A stretch of 64,000 nucleotides of DNA, taken from assembly GCA_028583405.1 (NCBI GenBank), contig CM053264.1:6389530-6453529 (forward strand). Direction: 5' to 3'. A model generated the notes under the pieces. It worked only from the letters and a program-made list of their open reading frames with translations, ran no database searches and was not told the DNA's origin. Source of the stretch: Pogonophryne albipinna. Its lineage: Eukaryota; Chordata; Actinopteri; Perciformes; Artedidraconidae. Shown one piece after another: positions 11,504-36,312 of this stretch (position 1 is the first letter of the stretch; the number at the start of each line of letters is the position of its first letter). The translations under genes were made by a program, and so were the position numbers.

Positions 11504-12017
11504 CAATACAAAAAGGAATGATTTTCATCTTTTGTGATTTTTTTCTGAGCTCTGACATAATTTGTTTCTTTGATGTTCTGTTGGGGTTGTGGAGACTTGT
11601 GGAGACTTCCTATCTCTTGTCTTAATGCATTGTCAATACAACACAAACACTGTTAAATGTTTTCCTTTTTGTGCTAAGGGAATGATTTCCGCTTTAATTG
11701 TAAGATACATTTTGGGTTATAATGAATGTATTTTAGATAAAGAACAAAGGTTGATTTTGCAACAATGAGGAAGACAAACAAAACACAAGGGTTACTTCAA
11801 ATGGGAGCATGATCCGGTGCGACGTCATCCTTCACCTTTCTGCCTCAGTGCTGGGAACACGAAGGATGCTTACGAGGCAAAACCTGGAAAAGATAAGATG
11901 ACAGCACTGCAGGTCTGACGCCTAAAGAACAACAAAGAGCTCAGTCCTGTTTCCCACAGTGAATGGTGTGGATGGTACTCTCTTTATTTAACACACCTCA
12001 ATAGTTTTGATCTCACC

Positions 12018-13856
12018 ATGAAGTACAGGACGGTGGTGATGTACATGGAGATCGGCTGCTTCGTGTCCTGCCTGTGTGGCTGGATCCTGGTGTGCTCCAC
12101 TCTCCCCACAGAGTACTGGACCTTCTCCGAGGTGGGCAGCATCGTGCTGACAACCTCCAACTACTACTCCAACCTGTGGAGGGACTGCATCTCCGACACC
12201 ACGGGGGTCTCGGACTGCAAGGACTATCCCTCCATGCTGGCCCTGCCTGGTAGGATCATCACAACACTTCTTACATTATATCAATAAAAGGTGTGGAAGC
12301 ATTTTCCAGACATGAGACGAGTAATTAGAAGATCCTGCAAGTCACTTTTATAAAGACTGAGTATCTGGTTGCTCTCATTGTAAGTTGCTTTGATTAAGAG
12401 TCAGCTAAGTTAAATGTAACCACAAAATAATGACTTACTATCCAAAAATAATGAGTAAGGACTGCAGCATAATGATCAAATGAATTTAAAATAAATTATT
12501 AACTGCAAAATAATGACTTAGTCTTTAAAAATATTGAGTTAGTATCTTAAAATATTGAAAAACTCTCATACTTTGCAGCATTATCAATATTTCTTTGTAG
12601 CTTCCTTTTGAATTTGGGATGAATAGGCCTCTGCCGCATTACTTCAAAAATAACATCCATCATATTGTATTTCCTTTTGTCACACAGAGGATTATGGTAC
12701 AAACCTTTTAAGCTTTATTTCAGTCTCACCTGTTTTCTCTCAGCGTTCCTCCACGCCTGCAGAGCGCTCGCTGTCTGTTCTGTTATCACTGGTTTCTTTG
12801 GAGGCGTCCTCACACTCGTGGGGATGAAATGCACTAAGATCGGTGGATCAGAGGTTGCCAATGCGAGGGTGACCTTTGCAGCTGGTATCACCTACCTGGT
12901 TTCAGGTAATATAATATATATTTAAATACATTTTTCAGCATTAATCTTGTGAATGTTTTGCACTTCAAAGTCATCTATATTTGTGATAGGATTCTGTGGT
13001 ATGATCACCTACTCATGGTGGGCCAACAAACTCGTGACAGAATTCTTGGATCCAACTTTCAGGGCACAGAAGTGAGTAGTTTTTAAGCAGCATGATTACA
13101 ATTACTATCTGAGAGACAATGGGTGTTTCTCAATGTCAAGGAAGGATGCTCCAGAGCCACTATTTCAAGGATGCTACATCATCGAGTCCCGCCGAAGGAC
13201 TGTTCCAATGTCCAGGCTCCTTGGAATTCTACCGAGCCCGGCGTCCTTCGTAGCGAGACTGCACATGTGTATCCTCCGCGGTCTTAAAATCCCCACAATG
13301 CTTTGCGCACGGACCAATTTCCAAATCTTTGGCGGAAATCTAGGAAGGATTCTTGCCTCGCTTCTGAAGGAAGTGACTCGGAAGACATGTCCTACCAAGG
13401 AAGCGTCCTCGACATTGAGAAACACCCAGAGACTATAAGTGCAGAAAAACTAATCATAACTCTTGATAAACTTCCAAACTTGCTGTTCAGATTTGAAATT
13501 GGAGCGGCTGTTTTCGTTGGCTGGGGAGGCTCCACTCTTCTCATCTCTGGAGCAACAGTGATGACTTACTTCTCCGGAAAAGAAGGTCTACCATCAAGGT
13601 AAATATGAAACCTCTTATATTTCACCTATTGCCATTATTATATTTATTTAGACCATTTGTGTCAACAGATCTCCAAAGAGGCCTCAAAGGCCGGCCACTT
13701 ACGCCACCGCCCGGACCCGACAGACCTACATGCTGCCTGAACACGTCCTCCAGAGGGAATATGGGGCCGCCGCTTTACTATGAAGGCAGGAAGAGCCGAG
13801 GGACAAGAGCCCCCACGAAGACCAGCGCGACCTTCAACAGGGACAGCTTCGTCTAA
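12018..13856 (+). CDS. cldn10: Claudin-10 (b-type) copy C, frame break in tail
   Basis: Exons are 12018-12249, 12744-12905, 12990-13071, 13491-13598 and from 13669, with GT-AG borders and consistent phases. The first loop reads STLPTEYW ... SNLWRDC ... VSDCKDYPSMLALP, very close to mammalian claudin-10b, as is GMKCTKIGGS in the first intracellular turn. TM4 contains EIGAAVFVGWGGS. ATG 12018 has a good context (cacc before it). The correctly spliced frame ends at TGA 13781-13783 (232 residues) with an odd end, YGAAALL. A second frame through the same exon ends at TAA 13854-13856 with YYEGRKSR ... FNRDSFV, which looks like the ancestral tail and PDZ ligand. The switch falls near 13738-13745. 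It could be a true frameshift, a polymorphism or a base-call error. The pore domain is unaffected. The expected role is a cation-selective paracellular pore in ion-transporting epithelia. Confidence 0.85.
12350..12420 (+). repeat. Degraded teleost repeat tail in intron 1 of cldn10
   Basis: The stretch TTGTAAGTTGCTTTGATTAAG followed by AGTCAGCTAAGTTAAATG is a diverged version of the common fish tail TTGTAAGTCGCTTTGGATAA, seen better preserved at 29.7 kb. Confidence 0.4.
13121..13427. mobile_element. MITE in intron 3 of cldn10
   Basis: Perfect inverted ends: TGGGTGTTTCTCAATGTC at 13120-13137 and its reverse complement at 13411-13428. If the element is GGGTG...CACCC, the flanking nonamers AGAGACAAT (13112-13120) and AGAGACTAT (13428-13436) differ by one base. 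That suggests an 8-9 bp target duplication of the Merlin or Mutator type. The 307-bp interior is GC-richer than the surrounding intron and contains no transposase. Confidence 0.7.
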
Positions 13857-15543
13857 AGTCTGAGCCCGAGGAAGTGACTTCAAAGACTGAATTAGAATAA
13901 TCAATACCACTCTAGTGTCTTGATGTTCAATATGAAGCCACAGACAGCATTCTGTAAGCCTAGATTAGCATAAAGGTAATCCTGATGCTGCAATTAGTCA
14001 ATATTTTTGTATTTATAGCTGTTTCTTCATCAGTGAGCATCCACCTTTAACTCTAACCCGTCCTATCTGCCTTCTTTGTTCATTTGAGACGGGGTGAAAG
14101 TATAAATGAGTATAAAAAGGAGAAACATTGCTCATATAGTACCTTCACAGCATGTGATACGACTTTGTATTTTAGTTTAAAATTAAGACCTTTCCATGCT
14201 TCATCTAACCTTTTTTAGTGTCTTGCCTTCATCAGGTATGCGTCACTTTCCATTTATACATTATTGTGACTTATGATGAAACTAAATTAACATAACATAC
14301 TCAATACTATACGATAACACTTTCAGAAAGTATAACTATTGATGAGCAAATTAATTCAGTGTCCATATTAGGTTTCCTTTCCTTTTTGGTATATACTTGG
14401 TGGCACCTTACAGAGTTGTTCTGCACTTCTTCCAGGTCGCCAGAAGATGGCACTCAAAATCAGACCATCAAATGATGATGTTTGGTATGCATAGTATCTA
14501 TGGTGGCTATAAGTCACATTACTGATCACTTATTCAACCCCAGATTCCACCCTGAAGAAGGAAAGACAGCTGAAAATGGTTTGGTAAATGAAGCATGGTG
14601 TACTGTGGACTTCTTTCCTCAGAGCCAATGATATTCGAGGAGGCCGTGGTGTCAGAACAGGAAGCAGTCACAGCTGTCAGCCTCCATAAAAACCCAGTTG
14701 CTCATATTACAAATGAGCTTCATGGCCAAGTCAGCCAGTCAGAGTGAAGCGCTGACACTAAAGCTGTCTGCTGATAGTTACTCATTTATCATCTCACACC
14801 ATAAGCAGCGGTGGAGGAAGTATTCAAATCATTTACTCACGTAAACATAGCCAAACCACACAAAAAGTGTGTAGTTAGCAGAATTGCCCGTCAGAATTTT
14901 TAACTATTATAAGGCAAAATAAACTATAATGTTGTTTGATGTGCAGCTAATCTTTATAAATTCATATACCGTTTTATTATGTTTTTTAAATAATGTTAAT
15001 GTGACTCAATCAATAAAATCAATACATTTTAGTTTGAAAAAAAGAACATTCATGACATGCCTATATTGTCTATTAACAGTTAGAAAGGATTGATTCTACA
15101 GAGAAATCTTTTATTGCTGGTTTAAATATTTTCTATACAAAATCACATTTCATCGTTCCATTTGACACATGAAGCATTATCAAATTTGATTTACAAAATG
15201 TCATACAAACTACATACAGTACAGCATCTCATTTGGAGTGTTAGTTATATTTTAGTATATATATCAAAAGAGGAAAAAACTGGATTTAATGTTGAACACT
15301 GAAAAGGTCTAAGGCAAGCAAAGATTGGCACAAGGTGAGGGTGAACATGAGAAGTCAGTTAAAGCTGTAATTTAATATGTTTAGACTCGTTGAATGTTTT
15401 ATTACAAAGTGCCATTATATATTGCTTCATCTCTATTATAGCTTCCATAGAATAACAGTATAACATATGGCTATGGTGTCAGAGGAGTTGAGGTCTTTGT
15501 GTCTGTGCTTGGCTAGAGCTACCTCACCTGATCAGCTGTAGTG
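13857..15543. other. Convergent 3' flanks of cldn10 and dzip1
   Basis: No gene is seen. Both neighbours transcribe towards this interval, so it should hold their 3' untranslated regions. TTTATT at about 15109-15114 is an AATAAA on the - strand, 430 nt beyond the dzip1 stop, and is a fair poly(A) candidate. Around 14808-14850 a stretch (GTGGAGGAAGTATTCAAATC) resembles a common teleost repeat. Confidence 0.45.
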
Positions 15544-28442
<12,899 letters not shown>

Positions 28443-28560
28443 CGACTGGTTGTGCCTTCACGGGGGAGAAAGAAATAGAAGCACCGTCGTTCCTCTCCGG
28501 TTCCGCCCCCTTTGCAAGCAGTCGCGCCGGGGCAAGTTACCATGGAGACAAGAGACGAGC
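28443..28560 (-). promoter_or_regulatory. dzip1 5' untranslated exon and proximal promoter
   Basis: Upstream of ATGATG (28442-28437) on the - strand lies a CG-richer stretch with CCGCCCCC on the + strand (28504-28511, a GC-box) but no TATA box. That suits a housekeeping-type start. The exact start site cannot be read from sequence. Confidence 0.4.
28536..28549. promoter_or_regulatory. RFX X-box-like motif near dzip1 start
   Basis: GTTACCATGGAGAC compares with the palindromic RFX consensus GTTGCCATGGCAAC (one half-site complete, two mismatches in the other). It lies about 94 nt upstream of the dzip1 ATG. RFX factors drive cilium genes and dzip1 is a cilium gene, so the placement is apt. Function is inferred. 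Confidence 0.5.
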
Positions 28561-28747
28561 GTCCCTGTGGAGAAAAGTGTTATCAAAACACTGGCTGCAA
28601 TCAGCAAATGTTTCCTTAGAGTGTGTGGGAGATGGGCTGTGTCCTGTGGGAAACACAGCAATGCGCCTGAAAGCCCCTCACTCGACTGAATCTGTGTGAA
28701 AAACTAATGTACCTGCGAATGAGCATGAGGAGGTTTTTACGGCAATG

Positions 28748-28761
28748 GTTACCTTGCCAAC
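28748..28761. promoter_or_regulatory. Second RFX X-box-like motif upstream of dzip1
   Basis: GTTACCTTGCCAAC fits GTNRCC-N2-RGYAAC with a single mismatch. It is about 306 nt upstream of the dzip1 start codon and about 200 nt from the first X-box. Confidence 0.45.
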
Positions 28762-28769
28762 TGCGAACG

Positions 28770-29690
28770 CCGATAATCTCTCTCATGTTGGGGCAGGCTG
28801 TTTATCCCCTTGCTTGACCTCAATTTAACAATTGCACACATGCTTGAACTTGTCTGCGCAACCATTAAAAATGTATTTCTAACACTTTAATGCTAATGTA
28901 AAGTATAAACCCGTTCACAAAATGCCAGGAAGGTTAAGCGCTTATAACGGCTCGCGCATTTCAAACCCATTCTTAGCTAACGGACATGTTCTAGTGAACG
29001 GTGTTCGGCAAAACTTTAAACAGCGTACCTAAACCTGAGTTATACATCACCAACAGATGTGGATATCACAGTTTAAGATGTATTTTCCAGGACTTTATTG
29101 AAAAGACTTACCTGAGGGTTTGTTTTCTTATGTTTCAGCCTCTAGAAAAGTTTTTTTTTACGACGGGACCCCAGGCGTTTTGAGGGTGACGTAGATGCTG
29201 GTCTCCACATTCCTAAATCCCTGCTTGCAAAAAAGAGGGAGCCTCAAAGCTAACTGTGATGCAAGCATGAACTTCCGGTGAATACCTTAAAAATAAAACG
29301 AAGAGTTCTTAAATAACATTCAGTGAGGCGTTTAATTCATAGCTAATAATGGACAATTGCAAAGCAGACACACGTGTCTTGAAAAAATTATACCTATAAA
29401 GTTGAATAACTCTTAAATAACTTACAATAAAAAAGTGTGGGACTAGCTGTGATAATGTGGTGTGAGGTGAAGCCCCCTACATTTTTAAGCATTTACTAAG
29501 AATTATTCCTTAGTGAACGTTGATTATCAGGACATTACATATAGAATTACTAACAAAGAATTTCTAAACAAAGCACGTATATGCTAATAAAGGAATGGCT
29601 TATCTAAAGCCAGTTGAGTAGCACTTGAAATGTTTTGGCTCTATGAAACCTGATGTACTTATATGATGCTGTCTTCTTCAAGTTGGTATC
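28770..29690. other. Upstream flank of dzip1, no gene seen
   Basis: Apart from the X-box region I find no exon with family resemblance. Two ETS-like ACTTCCGG motifs occur at about 29270 and 29934. An AT-rich stretch follows. No repeat ends are obvious. Confidence 0.4.
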
Positions 29691-29695
29691 TTCCT

Positions 29696-29762
29696 GGTCG
29701 AATGCACTTATTGTAAGTCGCTTTGGATAAAAGCGTCAGCTAAATGCAATGTAATGTAATGA
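29696..29762 (+). repeat. Teleost repeat tail (TTGTAAGTCGCTTTGGATAA)
   Basis: TTGTAAGTCGCTTTGGATAA, then AAGCGTCAGCTAAATG and an AATGTAATG tail, is a very common 3' end of fish interspersed repeats. Only the tail region is recognisable. Confidence 0.6.
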
Positions 29763-30254
29763 ATTCTAAAATGTGTTTTGTTTGAGGTTTGCAAAGCAGG
29801 ACTATTTATTGAGTCAATCAATCACCAATTACAAAAAATCCTTTAGTAGTTCAAGTTATGATCCTGAATTTTGAAAAATACTATGATGAAAAAAAATCAT
29901 GCCCAACCTTTACTTTGAGTGCAAATCGGCTCACTTCCGGTGGTGTTGGGGGTGTTGTTGAGTCGACTTGACGCAGCTCGCAGAGAGAGGGGGGAAGGGA
30001 GAAGCAGACCTCTGGGCTTTGAAATGGAGAAACGGGGAGTCTGAACACCGTGATGAGGGGGTCTGGGTTGAAGAGGGTCCCAACTTCACGGAGGGAAAGT
30101 CTGAAAGCTGAATAAAATGTGATTACAACGTTGAAAGCATAGCACGTGTGGAAACAACCATCAACACAGCTCGAGAGGGATGAAAGGGAAGATTTGAAAA
30201 CACTTTGGCACGAGCTCCCTCTTGTGGTTAAACGTTTTATTGAATCATCATGGG

Positions 30255-30535
30255 AAATGTGTTGGTGGAAAAAGTATTTAGACCTTGTAATTGGGTAAAA
30301 AAAATATATACCAGAGTCTAGGAATACTCTGTTACAACTAAAAGCCTTGCATTGAAATGTTACTCAAGAAAAAGTACAAATGTATTAGCATCAAAATATA
30401 TGTAATGTACCAAAAGTAAAAGTACTCAGATTGGTCCATTTCAGAATAATATATATGATATGTTTTGATTATATGTATTGATGCATTAAAGCTGGTAAAG
30501 GTGCAGCTAGTTTTAATGACTTGGTTTACTGCAGG
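30255..30535. repeat. Teleost interspersed repeat fragment
   Basis: GGTGGAAAAAGTATTTAGAC, then AAAAGCCTTGCATTGAAATG, then CAAAAGTAAAAGTACTCAGA match the layout of an abundant fish repeat ('aagtattcagatcctttactt' type). It is diverged and lacks coding potential. Confidence 0.5.
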
Positions 30536-31646
30536 GTAGTCTCTGATATTGTAATATTATTAATCATAATAAGTGTGCTTGACCCCTCTATACAATCATA
30601 ACAACCCTCTGCTGGCACTGCTTTAAAGATGGGTAAATGACTCGGACCCTAATTTACACAAGTGATACAAAATAAAATATCACTAGTTAAAGTCCTGAAT
30701 TTGTGATCTTTGTTATTTCGAGCCAATCACACAAATTACTTGTGATCTTGAGAAAACTAATCAAATCTATTTGTTATCACGGAAAAACAAATAGATTTGA
30801 TTAATTTTCTAATTTTGCTTCCTGCAGGAATCAAAATGTTATACCATCTTTGTGAAATATTGGATAATCTAACCCTTCATGGGCCTAAAACGATTATTGA
30901 TATGAAAGAATGTGACTAGTTGGGGGGAAAAGGAGCCCTAATTTAGTTTCCAAAATGTAGGTCCCACTTTAAAAATGTATTGTATAAGCTAATCAAAATG
31001 TCTGATGATGTCCGTCAGATGGGAGTGTAAAAAGTACAGTATTCATGGCTGTAGCAGCCACCATACATTTAGTCACCAACGGAGGTCAGTAGAGATCTGA
31101 GCTCTGCAGACTAGTAGGCTATTATATGAAGGAGTGATGGCCGTTCCTCCCTCCTGTCTTCCCTCAGTGTCAGAAGAAATGCTGCCTACTGCTGCTGTGA
31201 TGGAGAGCATCTGCAGGAGGCGACACACTTCCCGCTTTAATGGGCAGCACAATCAGCGGGGAACATCCACACACACTAATGTCCGAGCACGTACACACTG
31301 CCGCTGCTTGTATTCAAGAACCAGTCCCAAATTGTTCTTTGGATGTTTCTTTTTAAGCATAAAATTAAAGATTGATTCACATTCAGGGCAACGCAGCTAG
31401 GCGCTGGCTCAGCACTAAAACAAAGTGAAGGAAAGAGTGAAGATGGGTTTTTTCTTTTTAATCACACAAGCTGACAAGAAACAGCCTGCATGAGCACGTC
31501 TCAGCGTGTTGAACCCTCCGTCAGAGTCCCACTGCTGGGAGAAGCCATTTCCTCGGCCAGTCCCCAGACAGCTTCAGTCGAGTCTTGATAAATAGAGATT
31601 TTAATTCCTGCGAACAGGTCCTGTGACTGGCAGGATAGCCTGAGGC

Positions 31647-31662
31647 GGGGGGGGGGGGGGGG
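31647..31662 (+). repeat. G16 homopolymer
   Basis: An uninterrupted run of 16 G on the + strand, a potential G-quadruplex and a likely sequencing trouble spot. Confidence 0.9.
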
Positions 31663-34600
31663 TCTCCTCGCAGGCCGCGTTCACTGTAAAGACAAGCAGC
31701 ACATCACAATGAGGCGAAGTTCAGCTGTAGGACAATATGCATGATGATCTGCTTGTTTCTTCCTTCCACTGCAGCAGGCGGGAGCCGTGATGTCACACTT
31801 TTTTGATAAGAGTTTACCACAGCAAGACACGCGCGGGCAGAGAAGTTGCATTAGTCATGCAGTAAAAAGGAGCAGGGGTGTGTGGAGGAAGAGGAGCGGA
31901 CCTCTTGAGATGAGCAAGCACAGCCCTACACTCAATTTACTGCTTGATTTATGAGTTCATTTCCTGCGTGAAGTTCTCAGCGGGGGTGAGGTGGTATATC
32001 TTTCCCACTATAGGTAGCTGTGGCTCCACTTCCCTATCCCCCATGAGACCCACTCTCACCACTCCGGGCCTTAGTGGGACTATAAATAATGGCCGCTGGA
32101 ACAAGTACACATTGAACAAAGAGAGGAGAGGATGCCGAATCTTTATTCATGAAGGACGTTCTTATCTTCCCCTGCAGAGGACGAGATGGATCTAGACCAC
32201 TGTGCATACTGAGGCTCCGTGCACAGTTATCCTCACTGTGTTCCTGCTCTCAGATAAGCATCCAGAGATGTTTTGATGCTGTAAAGGTGAAAAGAAACCT
32301 TGATACAGCTGCTTTTTTTCATCCGTGTGCACATGCAGTTCATTACCAGGGAAGGATGCATTCAAATAAAGAGACTTTTATCTTTTAACATTAAAAAAGC
32401 AAGTTGAGCAAGAGAGAAATGCTGCTTAATTGATTGCTGCAGAAGGTTTCTAATACTAATTCAACAGAAACACAGGTAACTCGTTTACTGTAAAATAAGA
32501 CAGGATTGCAGATAAGGGTGCTTGTCAGTTCCATGGATTTTAGTATACACGACTAGAATCCAGACCAACAAAGTGCCAGCTCAGCAGGACCCTCACCAAC
32601 TTCAAGCCGAGCGGCATCCAGCCTACAACTGCCCACCGGTTTTCATCTCAGACACTTTGTTGTCTATTTTCAACGAGGCAGCCGCAGGGGTCACAAGTGG
32701 TGAATCAGCCTTGTGGGAAGGAGAGATTAAAGAGCGATACAGGGGGGGGGGGGGGAGAGAGAGAGAAGCAACCCACTGTTTCCTTTCATTGTCCCCTATG
32801 AATGTTACACAGGTCAGAAGAGGTACCAGCACCAAAGAATTATATATAGCAGACAAATGACGAGGACCGCAGTGGTTTTCTCTCGTCCTCCCACTGAGCT
32901 CCAGGTCCAGGCGAATCACAGCAGCAGGATCCTTAGGAGGAACCCAGGAAATGCAGAATATGTGCAGAGATGATTGTGTGATGAATGCGCACATGGGTAG
33001 GAAACTTAACTCAGACCGTGTTGTAAGAGAGGGCCAAACCCTGCACATTTCCTCCAGGAGAATCAACTTTTTTCACATGGTAGCCATTTTGATCTCCTTC
33101 CTTCAACTTGTTCCCCAAACTAAAATGTTCTACGGCATTACTGAGCAGCGAGAAAAGAAGGCAGGGTTAAAGCTTGCGTGATTTAGAGGGGCGAGCAACG
33201 ATCATCATAGGATAGATATCTGTCTCTGAGGTTTATCTGCTCCAATCCCAATACAATAGTGTATATAAATGTGATGATGTTAGAACACTGCAGAAGCTGT
33301 TATTAACAGGAAACCAATAGGATGAATTTAATCTCACACTTTATCAGGCGCAGCTGAAGAAAAACCCCACTTGTTTTGACATTTAAGAGAGGCATCATTT
33401 CTACACCATTGCTCCCCTGGTTTCTTGCTTAAAGCGTCTAATTATATTTCCCTCTCAGTATTAAGTTACAGGACAATTAGCGCACTGCTTAAACAGCTTT
33501 TAGATATACCTGCACTACAGGAAGAAGTATATTAGTGTGAGTTATTTTCATGTTAACACTAACCTTCCTAGCAGCCATGAATTGTGCTTTATTTAGCATC
33601 CAAATGTAGGGCTGCGAGTGGAAGTCATGTCCTTCTGGTAGCCCTATTAGAAACTAAATGTTACTTTTGACAGTTTGAACAAATGAGGGAGAGCGCAGGA
33701 AAGGGAAGATAACTGTCGCTCGCTTTGAGCTTTGGCAGCCATCCAGTACGGGCCTTCTTTGTATTCAGCGAACACCTCGTTTTTGTGTCAGTGTGGGACG
33801 AGAGAAGCACTTAACGTGACATTTAGAGATGCTCGGAGATTCTCTCTAGAGGCCAGAGGGAGGGAGAAAAGAACCAATGATGTTATCGCAGACATGTGTT
33901 TTAAATGCCAGGAGGGGTGCTTTGCCCAAGAGCTTTGGCCACACAGAATAACCTCTGGTCGTGCACCTCTTGTGCCGGGTCTGGGGCTCACGCTAAGCTT
34001 TGTCTGAAATGGTTTCATCTCTTTTCTATCAGATATGATCTTTTAATGCAGAACAATCTCCTTAGATTGTACATTAGGGCTGCTGTTATCCTCAGAAGAA
34101 ATCCACACACACACGGTGCATTTTAAATAGTCGGCCACAGGACAGGACACACAGCTTTATGAGTGGGCGACACAAGCATTCTGGGATTGTGAATCTTAAG
34201 CAGATGGTCGTAATACACATATTAACTGTGGATCACAGCCATTTTAAAGACTTTCAGAGCCATGAATAATCTCTTTGCCATTAATACCAGACTGAATTCC
34301 TCTTATTGATGTGGGTTTATCCTGAAGGGACCTCCACAATAAGGAGACATGAATATTTAACAGCTGAAGAAAGGTCAGTCTGTTGGTATGGAGGCTGAGA
34401 TTGAACTAATCAATCATCATTTGAGTGTCAATTAAAGCAAAGTGTGTATACTTGTGACTGGATGCAGAGGATTTTCTTCAAAAATATGTCTTTGTCAAGC
34501 GAATCCCTGCAATAGGTGTCTGGATGTTTTGCTATTCAAATGTGCAAAATTCATCCATCTTACAAATGTATCTTTCACCGCGCTGTGTATGTTAGCATTT

Positions 34601-36165
34601 GTACTTGTGCACAAAGTGTTGTAGCGCTTGATGCAAGGTCTAGCGACTCAGCCATAGCCTCCGATAAATCAGGCGGGGAGTTAGATGTATGGAGATAGAG
34701 CTGCATAGTGATGAAGCTGCTGTAAAGGAGGAGAGTTTAGGAAACAAGGTTAGCAATTCATCACCAGATATTCCTATCGAAAGATCCGGAGAACTTTCAC
34801 AGACTCCTTTTTCCCCATTTGTCTCGGGTATGGTGGCTCCTTCCTGTGGGCTCTTTTCTGCTTCATCACAGCCTCAGACACCTCGCTGAGCAGTTTGCTT
34901 TGAAATGGCACCTAATGTGGGAGGAGAGCACAGCAGAAGCATCACAGCATTAATACTGTCACTGGTGACAGTTTGGATAGCGAATTGGTTTTACTGGTAA
35001 AAGCCTGTCAGAGAAGTGATTCCATTTGATCTGCAGTCACACCATTTCTCTTCATGGAAACACTCATCATCATTTTACCATTTCATCTTGGACCAGTGCA
35101 ATTTGCCAAATGCTCCTTCCTTTTCTCACTCTGCCACGTGCTTGTATTCTGTGTGTTTGCCCAAGGAGGAATAATTCATTTTGTACATTTCTCGCCATCT
35201 GAGGCCCCCGTGAATATTTAAGGCTTTGATGTTTGGTTGTCTAATGCAGTTACCTAAGCAGCTTGCCATAGCGGCCTCCCAGAGAGTCTCCCTGCACGCT
35301 TCTCCCTATTTTCTGCAATGTGTCTTGATTGCGTAAATAAAGTATCCTTTTGAAGTCTCTCTTCGCTGCCTCTCTGGGAATGTGTTTTCTGCAGATAATG
35401 ACTCCTCTCACCTCGCCCCAAGAGTGCAGCACACATCTTTTTTTGTAATTCTTACTCGCCTAACGCTCGAGTACCTGCACATGCTGTGATATGAATTCAA
35501 TCATCACACATTGGTGTAAGCACACGTGGCAGATTTGGCCACACATTAATGATTCCATCTCTGTTTCTAATACAACAAATAGACCCAGCTGCCAGGTATG
35601 GAAAATCGGAAGCATAAACAATGCTGAAGACCGGGACAGTTTCCAGGTGTTTACGTGTGCCTGGAATGTATGATTACCAAATTCATGCGGCATGCAGTCT
35701 TAAGCAATGTTGCCGTAAACTGGCTATAAAATAGTGAACTATTGACTGCCAGAGTTATTGGGCACGGGCCCAGACAGCCCCTGACTCAGCTCAAAGGCAT
35801 TGTTCACCTGGCACAGACTCACACAGCTGGGATGGGCCATTAAGGGCTATAATAGACTGAACCCCACAACAAGGAGGTGACATGCGTAGTGTCGGCTGGC
35901 TCTGCAATACTTTCAAAATGTGTGTTTTTATGTTGTTACACAACTACAGTTTCATCTACTGGAGTAAAACAGGTGAATCCCTCCATCACACTGAAGTAAC
36001 ACTTGGTAGGAAATAGATAACATTTAAAGCCATGTTAGATTACCATCCATACTTTTTATTGCAAAAAGATGTACTTCATTAAGAATTTCTTTCAAATGTA
36101 AATGTTTAGTTTGACTTTTTGGGAATGTTTACCAAAGTGTTAGATGAGAGGATATTCTCTTATTT

Positions 36166-36312
36166 GTTAGTGGGGACAATCCCCACAGGAGCAATTTGCG
36201 GTGAAGTGTCTTGCCCAGGGACACAACGACATGCTGACTGCAGTGGGGTTTGAACCTGTGATCCCCTGACCCGAACACATACGCACAACCCACTGCGACA
36301 CACGCCCCCATA
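36166..36312. repeat. Interspersed repeat fragment, copy 1
   Basis: The core GACTGCAGTGGGGTTTGAACC followed by TGTGATCCCCTGA is shared with 48840-48970. Both begin AATC(C/T)CCACAGGAGCAATTTG and end in a CACTGCG(A/C)CACACGCC motif. It is a dispersed teleost repeat and not a tRNA gene. Confidence 0.6.

Noticed and set aside
29930..30130. Possible unannotated promoter (ACTTCCGG, purine-rich leader)
   Set aside because: No downstream exon can be recognised. Motif alone is not enough.
36240..36262. tRNA-like box (GGTTTGAACC) here and near 48905
   Set aside because: No cloverleaf can be built and the motif is part of a repeat present twice in the window.
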